64,000 nt of DNA from Melioribacter sp. (GCA_026417975.1 JAOACD010000012.1:1-64000); one strand, 5' to 3'. Positions 7,614 through 18,927 are shown, counted from the stretch's first letter. The notes: generated by a model from the letters alone, not told the origin. Numbers and translations: made by a program.

Positions 7614-9173
7614 TTAATAGATTTTTACAACTTTCTCTACGCTTGATAATATTTCCCCACTTTTCACTAACACTAAAATCTTATCAATATCATTTTTAAT
7701 TAATCTATCATTTTTTAACGGTTGAATATTTTTACGAATTATTCTATAAGCTACATCTGTTCCTTTACCACATCTTAGAGGTTTAAGAAATTCAAGAGCT
7801 TGAGTTGCTGCCAATAATTCAAGAGAAATCACTGTTTGAGTATTTTTTAACACTTGATAACATTTCCTTGCAGCAATGGAGCCCATAGAATTAATGTCCT
7901 CTTTATTAGCCGAGGTAGGAATAGAATCAACACTTGCAGGATGAGAAAGAACTTTATTTTCTGAAACTAAAGAAGCAGCTGTGTATTGAAGCATCATATA
8001 ACCAGAATTTAATCCACCATTACTAGTAAGAAATTTGGGAAGTTTTTCTGAAGAACCATTTACAAGTCGATCAATTCTTCTTTCCGAAATGCTTGCAAGT
8101 TCAGAAAGAGCAATTGCCATAAAATCGAGAGGAAGAGCGATTGGTTCTCCATGAAAATTACCGCCACTTAAATAATCTTTTTCATCAGGGAAAATTATTG
8201 GATTATCATTAACAGAATTTAATTCAATCTCTATTTGAGTGCTCACAAAATTAATAGCATCTCTCACAGCTCCATGAATTTGAGGAATGCATCTTAATGA
8301 ATAAGCATCCTGAATTCTAGGATCGTTTTCTTTATGTGACTTTCTTATTTCGCTATTTTTTAATAGTGCTATTAAATTTTTTGCAACTGTAATTTGTCCT
8401 TTATAAGGTCTTAACCTATGCAAACGAATATCAAAAGCAGAATCTGTAGCTCGTAAAGCTTCGTGAGATAATGCTGCTGCAATATCTGCTAGTTTTATTA
8501 ATTTAAGTGCTTCTATACATATGTAGGCACCAAATGCAGTCATCATCTGAGTGCCATTAATCAAAGCTAATCCTTCCTTTGCAACAAGTTTAGCAGGTTT
8601 TAATCCAAATTTTTTAAATGCATTTTTTGCAGATAATGTTTTTGCTTTTTTTATTTCCTTCTCATCAAGAACATTTTCGATTATTTGAACATTACCATAC
8701 CCAATCATTGATAATACAAGATGAGCCAATGGAGCTAAATCACCACTTGAACCCACCGAACCTTGTGAGGGAATAACAGGAATAATATTGTAATTAATCA
8801 TATCAATTAATAATTGAAGTGTTTCCAATCTAATTCCCGAGTAGCCACTTGCAAGAGTATTTAATCGTAGAAGCATCATTAACTTTACAATATGAGGGGG
8901 AAGATTTTCTCCTACACCCGCAGAATGACTTATAATTAGATTTTTTTGAAGTCTTTCTATGTCATTTTTACTAATTATTGAACTCGAAAAAGCTCCAAAA
9001 CCTGTTGTAACACCATAAATAATTTTTCCATTCTTTATCCATTCATCTATTAATTTCCTTGATTTAAGTATTCTTTCTTTTGCCCCTAATGAAAGTTCAA
9101 TCTTCGGATTTTTATTCAAAAAATAATCTAGTTTGTTAAGAGATAATGAGTTCCCATCAATAACCAATTTCAT
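7614..9173 (-). CDS. hutH: Histidine ammonia-lyase family protein
   Basis: 519 aa; YGVTTGFGAF, GSVGSSGDLAPLAH, NGTQMMTA, SVNDNPI, FHGEPIAL motifs. Confidence 0.92.
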   Translation of the reverse strand: MKLVIDGNSLSLNKLDYFLNKNPKIELSLGAKERILKSRKLIDEWIKNGKIIYGVTTGFGAFSSSIISKNDIERLQKNLIISHSAGVGENLPPHIVKLMMLLRLNTLASGYSGIRLETLQLLIDMINYNIIPVIPSQGSVGSSGDLAPLAHLVLSMIGYGNVQIIENVLDEKEIKKAKTLSAKNAFKKFGLKPAKLVAKEGLALINGTQMMTAFGAYICIEALKLIKLADIAAALSHEALRATDSAFDIRLHRLRPYKGQITVAKNLIALLKNSEIRKSHKENDPRIQDAYSLRCIPQIHGAVRDAINFVSTQIEIELNSVNDNPIIFPDEKDYLSGGNFHGEPIALPLDFMAIALSELASISERRIDRLVNGSSEKLPKFLTSNGGLNSGYMMLQYTAASLVSENKVLSHPASVDSIPTSANKEDINSMGSIAARKCYQVLKNTQTVISLELLAATQALEFLKPLRCGKGTDVAYRIIRKNIQPLKNDRLIKNDIDKILVLVKSGEILSSVEKVVKIY

Positions 9174-9261
9174 AAATTATTCCTATTCACTAATAAAATT
9201 ATTTTGGCAGGCCAATAACAAAAGGGATGATAGACATAATTGCATAAAATTTTTGTGCCTT

Positions 9262-10530
9262 TTAATTTTTATTATAAACCAATTTTAATATTCTATTCTG
9301 CACAGAAGCACTTGCCCGATATTTTAATAATACATAGTCATCTTTATAAACTGTATCAAGAACCTCTGCCAACTCATATATAAGAGAAATTTTTTTTGAC
9401 TGATTGTGTCTTAACTTAAGCTGATATTCTATAAAATTTCTTTCATAATATTTTAATAAATTCTCTTTAAGTTTGGGTATCCCTATCCCCCTTTCAGCAG
9501 ATATGAATAAACTATCAGGATAATGCTGTGTCAAAGTATTTAATACATCTCTATTTTTCAACGCATCAATTTTGTTGAAGATCTTTATCTGATTTTTTTT
9601 GTCACAATTCATTTGACTTAAAGTCTCTTCAACTACCTTTATATGCTCTTCATAATATTGATTTGTAATATCAATTACATGAAGAATTATATCTGCATCT
9701 CTAACAACATTTAATGTACTTTTAAATGATGCTATTAAATGATGTGGAAGTTTTCTGATAAATCCAACAGTATCGCTTATAAGTATTTTCTTATTTTTAT
9801 CTAATTCACATGATCTTGTTGTTGAATCGAGGGTTGCAAATAATTTATTTTCTGCAAGTACATTAGCATTAGTTAATCTATTCAATAAAGTTGATTTTCC
9901 AGCATTAGTATAACCAACAATAGCTGCAGTAATAAATTTTTTATGAGAAGAACTTTTAATAGTTTGTTGTGATTCAACTTTTTTAAGATTTTCTTTCAAT
10001 TTGCTTATTCTAGTTTTAATTAATCTTCTATCTGTTTCTATTTGTTTTTCACCAGGACCTTTTGTTCCTATTCCCCCATATTGTTTTGAAAGGTGAGTCC
10101 AAGCTCTAGTTAATCGTGGTAGCATATATTGAAGTTGAGCAAGTTCTACTTGTATTTTTGCTTCGCGTGTTTTTGCATGAGAGGCAAATATATCAAGTAT
10201 TAAACCACTTCTATCTAAAATTTTTCTACCAAACAATTTCTCGAGGTTACGAACTTGCCCAGGACTTAAGTCATCATCAAAAATAATTAACTGAATATCA
10301 TTAGGTTCTATTAACCGAGCAATTTCTTCTGCTTTACCTCTCCCTATAAAGTAAGCAGGATCTGGCTTCGATTTTTCTTGCATTATTTTAAATACTGTAT
10401 CTGCTCCAGCAGTATCCGCTAGCAGTTCTAATTCATCAAGGTGTTCTTCAATTTGTTCGGTTGTATATTCTCCTGTTGACAATGCTATAAGTATTGCTCT
10501 TTCTCTATCTGTTTTCTTTACTTCTACCAT
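9262..10530 (-). CDS. hflX: GTPase HflX
   Basis: 422 aa; GGIGTKGPGEKQIETDRR and VGYTNAGKSTLLNRLT; DTVGFIRKLPHHLIASFKSTL. Confidence 0.96.
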   Translation of the reverse strand: MVEVKKTDRERAILIALSTGEYTTEQIEEHLDELELLADTAGADTVFKIMQEKSKPDPAYFIGRGKAEEIARLIEPNDIQLIIFDDDLSPGQVRNLEKLFGRKILDRSGLILDIFASHAKTREAKIQVELAQLQYMLPRLTRAWTHLSKQYGGIGTKGPGEKQIETDRRLIKTRISKLKENLKKVESQQTIKSSSHKKFITAAIVGYTNAGKSTLLNRLTNANVLAENKLFATLDSTTRSCELDKNKKILISDTVGFIRKLPHHLIASFKSTLNVVRDADIILHVIDITNQYYEEHIKVVEETLSQMNCDKKNQIKIFNKIDALKNRDVLNTLTQHYPDSLFISAERGIGIPKLKENLLKYYERNFIEYQLKLRHNQSKKISLIYELAEVLDTVYKDDYVLLKYRASASVQNRILKLVYNKN

Positions 10531-10586
10531 CTAAAAATATTATTTCGCTCCTTTTAATTTATAAACTAGAAACTATATCATTCAAT

Positions 10587-12677
10587 TCAATTTTCTGTAA
10601 TATCTTTTTTAGAACTCTTTGCTAAAAACATTTCAAAAAGTGCAAGAACAAATGCCAAAACCAAAAAGTGCTTCCATAGTTCTATTCCATACCTTGATTG
10701 ATAAATAATTTTTGTGTAGTTATCACCGGGTTTTAAGCTTATTATATTTTCATTATAGCCAATATCTTTCAAGTATTTTTCAAAATTCTCTATTGAATCA
10801 TATTCAGAAATAGATTCTTTAGGATCACAATTAACAGCAAAAAAATCAATTAAGTTATTGTTAGAATAAAATTTATAAATTCCTATAACATGAGTTCTAG
10901 TATAATTTAGAAAATTTTTATTAATGAGAGAATCTGTGTTAACAATTGTCTCGGAATTATCAGGATTTACAATTTTAATTAAATTTGTTTTAGCACTTTG
11001 AAGATTAACAACCAACTGGTCTCCTGCATAAAGTTTATTCTGAGACTTTGTTTTAGATGAAAGATAAAAAACTATCTTATTAACAATGGGAGCAAATAAC
11101 GATTTCAATGGAAAATTACTCCAGTCTAAAACAGGAGCTACATTAAAAAACAAAACTTTCCCTTTATCAAGTTTATATTCACTAAGAAAAGCAGAATTAT
11201 CATATAAAGAAATTATTGTTCTTGAATTATGACTGGGTTTGTTTTTTAGATAATAATAAATTTCTGGAGATTCTATTTTAGTTTTATTTATCTCCTCAAA
11301 TAAATCCTCGAACAAAGGATGCTTTAAATCTACAAAGCTGAATTGGTTAAAAAACTCGTTTGAATTTTGTTTTCCAGAAAATGATTGTGGTCCATCTATT
11401 TCAAGTACTCTTGATAAATTTTGTAAAGAACTTAAGGAACTTTTTGAACCAGGAAATAAAACTACACCACCACCATTTATAACATATCTCTTCAATTTCT
11501 CTGGTTCATTTATTTTATCTGCACCAATTACAATAACTACATCATAATTATCAAGACTTATTGATGAATAATATGACAAATCTTTTTCCGTTATTCGAAA
11601 CATTTCTATACCACTGTTCAAAAGTGCAAGTTTTACATACTTAGTATCAATTAAATTATCAGCTAATATTAATATTCGTACTACCGAAGGAATATAAAAT
11701 GCAGTATATCTTATATTATCATAATTAATACCGTCATCTTCAAGTTCTACATAAGTTGTTATTAATCCTGTATCACTCAAAGTTGTTTCCAAACTTAAAG
11801 TTTTTAATTCATGAGGGTTTAAGGAGATACTTTGCTGAGCAGTTTTTCTTTCGTTTACAAACAAAGATATTAATTTATTTTCAACATTAACATTAGAATA
11901 ATTCTTTACCTCAACAGAAAAACTTACAGTCTTGTTTTTTTCAAAAATTTGGTTATTAACTTTAAAATCTTCTATGCCAATATTTGTTATCTCTTTACTA
12001 TGAATATCAATTAAATAAAGGCGAACATCCTTTAATAGTCTTGATAAATTTATAAGTTCACCTTTATTATTGTATATTCGGCCCTTCTGTAAATCTGTGA
12101 AAATATAAATTTCTTTATTAAAGTTTTTTGATTGATATACAAAGTTTGCAGCTTTAAATAATGCTTCGTTAATTGTTTTTGTTTGATAAGAAATTTCAAT
12201 TTCATCGATAATTTTTTTTACATCTTCAAAGTTTGAGTAAGCTTTAAGTTCATAATTATCATTTACCACCAATGGTAAAACTGCTATTTCATCATTTACA
12301 TTAAAATTGCCAACTAAATTTTTTGCTATTTGTTTTGACCTGCTTAGATAAGAGCCAGAACTTGTTACAACTGACATACTGAAAGTATTATCAATTATAA
12401 AAACTGCTGTTGTTTTTGAATCTGCACTGAAAGATATAACCTTAATAGTTGGTCTTGCAAATGCAAAAACAAGAAAAACAATAATTAATACACGCAATAA
12501 AAGTAGAAGCCACTGTTTGATTTTTATTCTTCTAATTTTTGATTTCTGAAGTTCCTTCAAAAACTGCAGTGTGCTAAATTCAATTTTCTTAAGCTTACGC
12601 AGATTAAAAAAATGAAGTATAATTGGAATCGATGCTGCAAAAAGACCAAACAATATTGCTGGATTAAGGAATGTCAT
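10587..12677 (-). CDS. BatA/VWA-domain membrane protein
   Basis: 696 aa; N-terminal MTFLNPAILFGLFAASIPIILHFFNLRKLKKIEFSTLQFLKELQKSKIRRIKIKQWLLLLLRVL (BatA N-terminal signature), then VWA-like segment IIDNTFSM. Confidence 0.88.
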   Translation of the reverse strand: MTFLNPAILFGLFAASIPIILHFFNLRKLKKIEFSTLQFLKELQKSKIRRIKIKQWLLLLLRVLIIVFLVFAFARPTIKVISFSADSKTTAVFIIDNTFSMSVVTSSGSYLSRSKQIAKNLVGNFNVNDEIAVLPLVVNDNYELKAYSNFEDVKKIIDEIEISYQTKTINEALFKAANFVYQSKNFNKEIYIFTDLQKGRIYNNKGELINLSRLLKDVRLYLIDIHSKEITNIGIEDFKVNNQIFEKNKTVSFSVEVKNYSNVNVENKLISLFVNERKTAQQSISLNPHELKTLSLETTLSDTGLITTYVELEDDGINYDNIRYTAFYIPSVVRILILADNLIDTKYVKLALLNSGIEMFRITEKDLSYYSSISLDNYDVVIVIGADKINEPEKLKRYVINGGGVVLFPGSKSSLSSLQNLSRVLEIDGPQSFSGKQNSNEFFNQFSFVDLKHPLFEDLFEEINKTKIESPEIYYYLKNKPSHNSRTIISLYDNSAFLSEYKLDKGKVLFFNVAPVLDWSNFPLKSLFAPIVNKIVFYLSSKTKSQNKLYAGDQLVVNLQSAKTNLIKIVNPDNSETIVNTDSLINKNFLNYTRTHVIGIYKFYSNNNLIDFFAVNCDPKESISEYDSIENFEKYLKDIGYNENIISLKPGDNYTKIIYQSRYGIELWKHFLVLAFVLALFEMFLAKSSKKDITEN

Positions 12678-13807
12678 CTTTTATTTAACCTACCTCTTTC
12701 AATTGCTCTTTGGTAAATATCTATAAGCTTATTCGTAAAAACATTTATGTCAAAAAGTTCTACTGCTCTTTTTCTTGCTTCTAATCCAAATTTTTGTCTT
12801 AACTGTGGATTGTTAATAAGAATCTCAACTTTTTCTGCAAGTTCTTTCCAATTTTGTTTATTAAATAAAAACGAGGTAACACCATCAACTGCAATATCAA
12901 GAACACCATCAGAATTAGAGCAAACAGAAGGTTTTCCCATGCTTAATGCTTCTGCTAATGCAATTCCAAAAGCTTCGGCATGAGATGGAAAAACAAAAAT
13001 ATCCATTGCTGCTAAAACTTCTGGAGTATCTTTTCTAAATCCGGTAAAAATAATTTTACCATCTAATCCAAATCTACTTGAAAGCAACTTAATTGAATTT
13101 TCGTAATCTTGTTCTCCTCTACTTGCTTCTCCTACAATCATAAATTTTAAATTACGATATTTTTCAGACAAATATTTTGCAGCACTTATAAATTCTTCAT
13201 GACCTTTGCCCGGACTAAATCTTGCTATCATTCCTATAAGCAGCTCGTCATCTTTAATATTAAATTCATTTCTTACTGATGAACGATTAATTTTTTCGGG
13301 ATTAAATTTTTCTGTATCAATTGCATTATGAAGAAGTATAATCTTTTCTTCAGATAATGAAGTTGTGTCAAGTAAGTTTTTAGCAATTACTCTGCTTATA
13401 GCGAGTGCATAGGTAACTCTTCTATAAATTACTCTATGAAGAAAATCTTTTTTAATTACGTAAGAGCCCATTTGTTTTGATAATATAACTGGTGTATTTA
13501 GTCTTGCTAATTTCAATGCAGGAATTATCAACCATAAATCTTTTGAAGAGCCACAATGTATTATATCAAAATTGCTCTTTGTTAGAAATATAGAAGTCTT
13601 AATTATCTCTATTGGATGAAAGTAATTAGAAAACTTAGAAGAACGAACTTTAATTTTTTCGTTTAAAGCTTCTTTATAAATTCTAGAATTTGGATAACAT
13701 AAAAGTACTGTATTAATTCCTCTTTTATTCAACTGTTTTACGGTCTGAAGTGCATACATTTCTAGACCGCCCCAGCTTTTTGACAAACAAGTTTTTAATA
13801 CTTTCAT
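12674..13807 (-). CDS. Glycosyltransferase family 4 (GT-B)
   Basis: 377 aa; GMIARFSPGKGHEEFISAA, FPSHAEAFGIALAEALSMGKP. Confidence 0.92.
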   Translation of the reverse strand: MKVLKTCLSKSWGGLEMYALQTVKQLNKRGINTVLLCYPNSRIYKEALNEKIKVRSSKFSNYFHPIEIIKTSIFLTKSNFDIIHCGSSKDLWLIIPALKLARLNTPVILSKQMGSYVIKKDFLHRVIYRRVTYALAISRVIAKNLLDTTSLSEEKIILLHNAIDTEKFNPEKINRSSVRNEFNIKDDELLIGMIARFSPGKGHEEFISAAKYLSEKYRNLKFMIVGEASRGEQDYENSIKLLSSRFGLDGKIIFTGFRKDTPEVLAAMDIFVFPSHAEAFGIALAEALSMGKPSVCSNSDGVLDIAVDGVTSFLFNKQNWKELAEKVEILINNPQLRQKFGLEARKRAVELFDINVFTNKLIDIYQRAIERGRLNKR

Positions 13808-15150
13808 TAATAAATCTTATGAATACTTGCACCTTTGTAATAATGAAGTAAGATTTCGTCGAAAAGATAGCCAAGTTCACCCATAACTGCAGCACCTATC
13901 TGACATAAACCAACTCCGTGACCCCAACCTGCACCTACTAAAATAAATTTTTGAGGAATGCCTTCGATAATATCTTTTTCTTCAACAAAAAAAGCCGAAC
14001 TATAAAGATGTGTTCTAGAAAGCAATTTTCTTATTTCAAGTTCTTTTCCTATAACCATTTGCCTTTTTGAGCCTATTATTTTCAGTTTTATTATCCTTCC
14101 TGAATATCCTCGTTCCAATGGTTGAAGATGTAATATATTTCCAAAATCGATCCCACTTTTTGTTTTTATTATCTCCGACAGCTCTTCTTGTAAATATTCA
14201 ACCTTCCATCTAAAGTAATTATTTTCGGAAGAGATGTTATTTAATTGGTCATAATCATTCAGCACTTGAGAAAGAATCTTTTTATTGATTGTATTACAAA
14301 AAGCATGAGGAGAAGATTTTATCCACTTAATTGCATTTTCCTCTTTTGTTAAGTCGTAATCTAATCCTTCAATTTCAAACTTATAATCAAAGACAGGAAC
14401 CAGGTAATGATATTTTACAGGTTCCCATACATTCTCGTAAGATTCTGTAATTCCACCACAACATTTCGAATATCTTGCATCACAAATCTTATTATCATAC
14501 ATTAATACTAAACCTTTGGTAGAATCAACAGCTTCGTATACATTTTCATTAATAATTCTTGTAATTCCTTGATATCTTTGACAATGGTCGTCAGCGCAAA
14601 AATCATAATTTTTATGTTCTATTCTGTGATACCAACGAATTATTTCATCATCAGTTTTAAACTCAGTATTATTAATTAATTTATCTTTTGCTTTTTCTAA
14701 TTGTGCTAATACCCAACTTCTAGAAACTACAGCGTGTGCTTTCAACAATTCAAGTGAACTATTTGGATTCATTTCAGAAGAAATAACAGAAGTTAAATAA
14801 TCTTCAAGAGGAATTATATTTATTGCAGTTAGTACTGAATTCTCCTTTATAATTTTTAAGACTCCATTAAATCTCTGCCTTTCCTTTCTTTCCCAGTGAA
14901 AATCTTTACCGATAGTAACATCATAAATTAAGAAAGATTCCATTTCATAATCATTGGGATAAAGAATAACTTCATCGGCAGATAGAATTTCTATAGAATT
15001 CTGCTTGATAACTATTTTATTGCCAATTAATTCTGCAACACAATTACCGCTTACTTTTTTTCCAGTTGAACTATCATAAAAAAGTCCATACAAATCAAAT
15101 CTAATCTTTGGAGCACTAACAATGCCAATACTAATATCAGGATTATTCAT
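13807..15150 (-). CDS. SpoIID/LytB domain protein
   Basis: 447 aa; LEDYLTSVISSEMNPNSSLELLKAHAVVSRSW and GAGWGHGVGLCQIGA motifs. Confidence 0.93.
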   Translation of the reverse strand: MNNPDISIGIVSAPKIRFDLYGLFYDSSTGKKVSGNCVAELIGNKIVIKQNSIEILSADEVILYPNDYEMESFLIYDVTIGKDFHWERKERQRFNGVLKIIKENSVLTAINIIPLEDYLTSVISSEMNPNSSLELLKAHAVVSRSWVLAQLEKAKDKLINNTEFKTDDEIIRWYHRIEHKNYDFCADDHCQRYQGITRIINENVYEAVDSTKGLVLMYDNKICDARYSKCCGGITESYENVWEPVKYHYLVPVFDYKFEIEGLDYDLTKEENAIKWIKSSPHAFCNTINKKILSQVLNDYDQLNNISSENNYFRWKVEYLQEELSEIIKTKSGIDFGNILHLQPLERGYSGRIIKLKIIGSKRQMVIGKELEIRKLLSRTHLYSSAFFVEEKDIIEGIPQKFILVGAGWGHGVGLCQIGAAVMGELGYLFDEILLHYYKGASIHKIY

Positions 15151-15313
15151 AAACCCAACAAAAAATTATTTTATAAATAAATATAGCAACGGATTAATTA
15201 AATAAATAGAGAATAAAAATTAAATAGCTTATTAATTCCATTATAAACTATATTAAGGTTAATTTCGTTATTAATGCATGTAATCAATTAAGAATTTTTT
15301 TTACCAAGTTAGT

Positions 15314-15321
15314 TATTTTTG
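15314..15321 (+). promoter_or_regulatory. Bacteroidota-type -7 box (TATTTTTG) upstream of rimO
   Basis: TAnnTTTG match 21 nt before the ATG. Confidence 0.4.
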
Positions 15322-15341
15322 CTACTAAACTTAAAGGGAAT

Positions 15342-16631
15342 ATGAGAAAGAAACATAAAATATCTGTAATAACGCTTGGATGCTCAAAAAATACAGTTGA
15401 TTCTGAAAGATTAATGAATCAGCTTAAGCTTAATCATTTCGATTTATCTATAAATCCCAATGATGCAGATGCAATCATTATAAACACCTGTGGATTTATT
15501 GAAGCTGCTAAAGAGGAATCAATTAATACAATATTAGAAGCAGTTGAGCTCAAGAAAAAAGGTAAAATAAAAAAAGTTGTTGTAATTGGATGTTTATCAG
15601 AAAGATATGCTAAAGAATTAAGAAAAGAAATTCCTGAAGTCGATTCATTTTTTGGAACTGAAGCCTATGAAAGTATTTTAAAAGATTTTGGTGGTAATTT
15701 GAAATATGAACTCCTTGGAGAAAGATTATTAACTACACCAAGTCACTTTGCTTATTTAAAAATTTCAGAAGGCTGTAATCGTCCCTGTTCTTTTTGTGCA
15801 ATCCCATTAATGAGAGGCAAACATAAATCAAAACCAATTGAAGAGTTAATTCATGAAGCTGAATTTCTTTCCTCAAAAGGTGTAAAGGAATTAATTCTAA
15901 TTGCACAAGACACAACAGATTACGGCACCGATTTATATGGTAAAAAAAGTATTGCAGAATTAATAAATTATCTTTCATTAATTAAAGGAATTGAATGGAT
16001 TAGATTAATGTATGCTTATCCTTCACAATTCCCAGAAAATTTAATTGAAACCATTGCCGAAAATCCTAAAGTATGCAAATATATTGATTTACCCCTTCAG
16101 CATATATCAGACAAAATTCTTCGTTCGATGAGAAGAGGAATAACAAAACGAAGAACTATTAGTCTAATTAACAAACTAAGGGAAAAAATTCCTAATTTAA
16201 CTTTAAGAACAACATTTATAGTTGGTTATCCTGAAGAGACAGACGAAGATTTTGAGGAACTTTATAATTTTGTAAAAGATATACAGTTTGAACGATTGGG
16301 AGTTTTTACCTATTCAATGGAAGAAAATACTGCAAGTTATATTCTTGGAGATCCCATCCCGGCTGAAGTTAAAGAAGAAAGGAAAGCTGCCCTAATGGAG
16401 CTTCAAAAAGAAATATCACTAAACAAAAATAAGAACCTTGTTGGAAAAGAGTTAAAAGTTTTAATAGACTCTAAAGAAAATGAATTTTATATAGGAAGAA
16501 CAGAAAAAGATGCTCCTGAAGTCGATGGAGAAATTTATATTCACACAAATAAAAATCTAAAAATTGGTGAGTTTTATAGTGCTGAAATTTATGATTGCAA
16601 TGAGTATGATTTATTTGGTAAATTAAGATAA
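15342..16631 (+). CDS. rimO: Ribosomal protein S12 methylthiotransferase RimO
   Basis: 429 aa; ITLGCSKNTVDSERLM, ISEGCNRPCSFCAIP (radical SAM CxxxCxxC). Confidence 0.95.
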   Translation: MRKKHKISVITLGCSKNTVDSERLMNQLKLNHFDLSINPNDADAIIINTCGFIEAAKEESINTILEAVELKKKGKIKKVVVIGCLSERYAKELRKEIPEVDSFFGTEAYESILKDFGGNLKYELLGERLLTTPSHFAYLKISEGCNRPCSFCAIPLMRGKHKSKPIEELIHEAEFLSSKGVKELILIAQDTTDYGTDLYGKKSIAELINYLSLIKGIEWIRLMYAYPSQFPENLIETIAENPKVCKYIDLPLQHISDKILRSMRRGITKRRTISLINKLREKIPNLTLRTTFIVGYPEETDEDFEELYNFVKDIQFERLGVFTYSMEENTASYILGDPIPAEVKEERKAALMELQKEISLNKNKNLVGKELKVLIDSKENEFYIGRTEKDAPEVDGEIYIHTNKNLKIGEFYSAEIYDCNEYDLFGKLR

Positions 16632-16648
16632 GATAAAGGAACACTAAG

Positions 16649-17923
16649 ATGAAAAAACTATTAGTAAGTATAATTCTTTTTTGCAATTATGTATTTGGGC
16701 AGGTAGAAAGTTCTAGCAACATTTCATATACCACTACAAAGAAATTTTTTGTAGACTTTGCAAGTTACATCGACTCGAACCGGAGTAAAACCCGCCTAGA
16801 TATATTTATTCAAGTACCTTACTCTAGCATTCAATTCATAAAACAAAACGATAGCTTTAAGGCAAGTTACAACTTATCATTAATCTTTTATGACAAAGAA
16901 AAGAAAAACATTTTACTTGAAAAAATTTGGAAAGAAAGAGTATCTACAGATAATTTTCAACATACTCTTTCTAAAGACAATTTTAATCTCTCATACAAAA
17001 CGTTTGATTTTACCCCAGGAGAATACTTGTTAACTTGTATTTTTGAAGATGCCGACTCACGCAATAGCAGTTCTATTGACTTTCCAATAAAAGTAAACCA
17101 AATATCAGACACACTTGGTATAAGCGATATCATTTTTGTATCTGACATAGTCAAAGATGCAAGTGGAGAAAAAATTGTTCCTAATGTTTCCAAAACTGTA
17201 TCAAATAAAACTAAATCTCTTCAATTTTACTTTGAAATTTACTCTAACAAAGAACGTAACGTAAATTTAGAGTATACTATAGAAGATTTAAAAAACAAGC
17301 TAACCTACAAACAAACAACTCCTTATGTAATTAAGTCTGGTATAAATCCTGTTTATTATACTTTTGACAATACTGATTTTAAATTAGGAGACTACAAGCT
17401 AATAATTAAGCTTGAATCAACCGAGAATAATACACTTCTTTCTACTGAAAAAAACATTTACTCTGTAATAACTGGATTACCAGCATCAATAGTAGACTTG
17501 GATAAAGCAATTGAACAAATGATTTATATTGCATCGCCTAACGAAATAGATTTTATCAAAGAAGGAAAAACTTACGATGAAAAATTAAATCGGTTTCTTG
17601 CTTTCTGGGATAAGCATAAGCCAAATCCTAAAATGGATGAAAACCCAATAATGAATGAGTACTATAGAAGAGTAGAATATGCAAATAAAAATTTCAAAGG
17701 ATGGGGACGTGAAGGTTGGCGTTCTGATATGGGAATGATTTATATTACTTTTGGTCCCCCAAGTTATGTTGAACGCCATCCTCTTGAACCAAATTCAAGA
17801 CCATATGAAATTTGGGATTATTATGAAATTAACCGTACATTTATTTTTGTAGATCAAACAGGATTTGGCGACTACAGATTAATAAACCCCGATTATAGCC
17901 GTTGGCCCGGTTATAGACCTTAA
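16649..17923 (+). CDS. GWxTD domain-containing protein
   Basis: 424 aa secreted; C-terminal GWGREGWRSDMGMIYITFGPPSYVERHP...EIWDYY. Confidence 0.85.
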   Translation: MKKLLVSIILFCNYVFGQVESSSNISYTTTKKFFVDFASYIDSNRSKTRLDIFIQVPYSSIQFIKQNDSFKASYNLSLIFYDKEKKNILLEKIWKERVSTDNFQHTLSKDNFNLSYKTFDFTPGEYLLTCIFEDADSRNSSSIDFPIKVNQISDTLGISDIIFVSDIVKDASGEKIVPNVSKTVSNKTKSLQFYFEIYSNKERNVNLEYTIEDLKNKLTYKQTTPYVIKSGINPVYYTFDNTDFKLGDYKLIIKLESTENNTLLSTEKNIYSVITGLPASIVDLDKAIEQMIYIASPNEIDFIKEGKTYDEKLNRFLAFWDKHKPNPKMDENPIMNEYYRRVEYANKNFKGWGREGWRSDMGMIYITFGPPSYVERHPLEPNSRPYEIWDYYEINRTFIFVDQTGFGDYRLINPDYSRWPGYRP

Positions 17924-17958
17924 TTACAAGTTTGTTCAAAATAAATTTCCAATTAATT

Positions 17959-18927
17959 ATGATTCTAACAGTTACTCTAAATCCTCTTTTAGAAAGAAGA
18001 TTAATATTCTCATCTGTCGAATTAGGTAAAAACAATAAATGCGTTAAAGAGTATTTCGCTGCAGGAGGCAAGGGTATTAATGTAAGTAGACAATTAAATT
18101 TTCTAAATGTCCAAAACTTAGCTTTTACATTTTTAGGTGGCAATAATGGGAAAATTTTAAGGTCTATATTAACTGAAGAAAAAATAAATTTTACAGTTCA
18201 ATCAACTAAATCAGAAACTCGGCTTGCAAACGTAATCATTGAGGAAAAGACAAACAGAATCACTACATTTTTTGGACTAAACAGCAAAGTATCAAAAGAG
18301 GAAGCAACAGAATTTAAAAATAAACTTGATAAATTAATACAAAATTGCTCTATTGTTATTTTTTCAGGTAGCTCCCCCTGTGAAGAAACAAATGACATAT
18401 TCTCTTACGGAATAAGTTTAGCAAACAAATATGATAAAATTTCTATACTCGACACTTATGGTACTCATTTATCTGAATGCATAAAAGAAGCCCCTACAGT
18501 TATTCACAACAATATAACTGAAGTAGAAAACTCACTTTCAATAAAACTTAACGAAGAAAAAGAAAAAATCGAATACTTAAAAAATCTCTATAACAAAGGA
18601 ATAAAACTTTGCTTTTTAACTGATGGCGAAAATCCATTTTATGTTTCAAAGTTCGACTTTATTTACAAAGTAAACATTCCTAATGTTAACGTTATTGATC
18701 CTACAGGAAGTGGAGATGCTTTTACCGCAGGAATTGCTTATGGCCTTGAAAATTCTCTTGTCTTTGATGAATTTGTTAAAATAGCAACAGCGCTTGGAAT
18801 TGCAAATGCTGTTAAATTAGACACATGTAAGGTAACAAAAGATGAATACGAAAAATACTTAAATCAAATTCTATTAGAACCCATCGGCAAGAAAATGAAA
18901 ATTTTAGATGATACGCCTAAGTATTAG
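17959..18927 (+). CDS. PfkB family hexose/1-phosphofructokinase
   Basis: Track 17932; ATG at 17959 gives MILTVTLNPLLER; GGKGINVSRQL, DPTGSGDAFTAGIAYG. Confidence 0.9.
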   Translation: MILTVTLNPLLERRLIFSSVELGKNNKCVKEYFAAGGKGINVSRQLNFLNVQNLAFTFLGGNNGKILRSILTEEKINFTVQSTKSETRLANVIIEEKTNRITTFFGLNSKVSKEEATEFKNKLDKLIQNCSIVIFSGSSPCEETNDIFSYGISLANKYDKISILDTYGTHLSECIKEAPTVIHNNITEVENSLSIKLNEEKEKIEYLKNLYNKGIKLCFLTDGENPFYVSKFDFIYKVNIPNVNVIDPTGSGDAFTAGIAYGLENSLVFDEFVKIATALGIANAVKLDTCKVTKDEYEKYLNQILLEPIGKKMKILDDTPKY

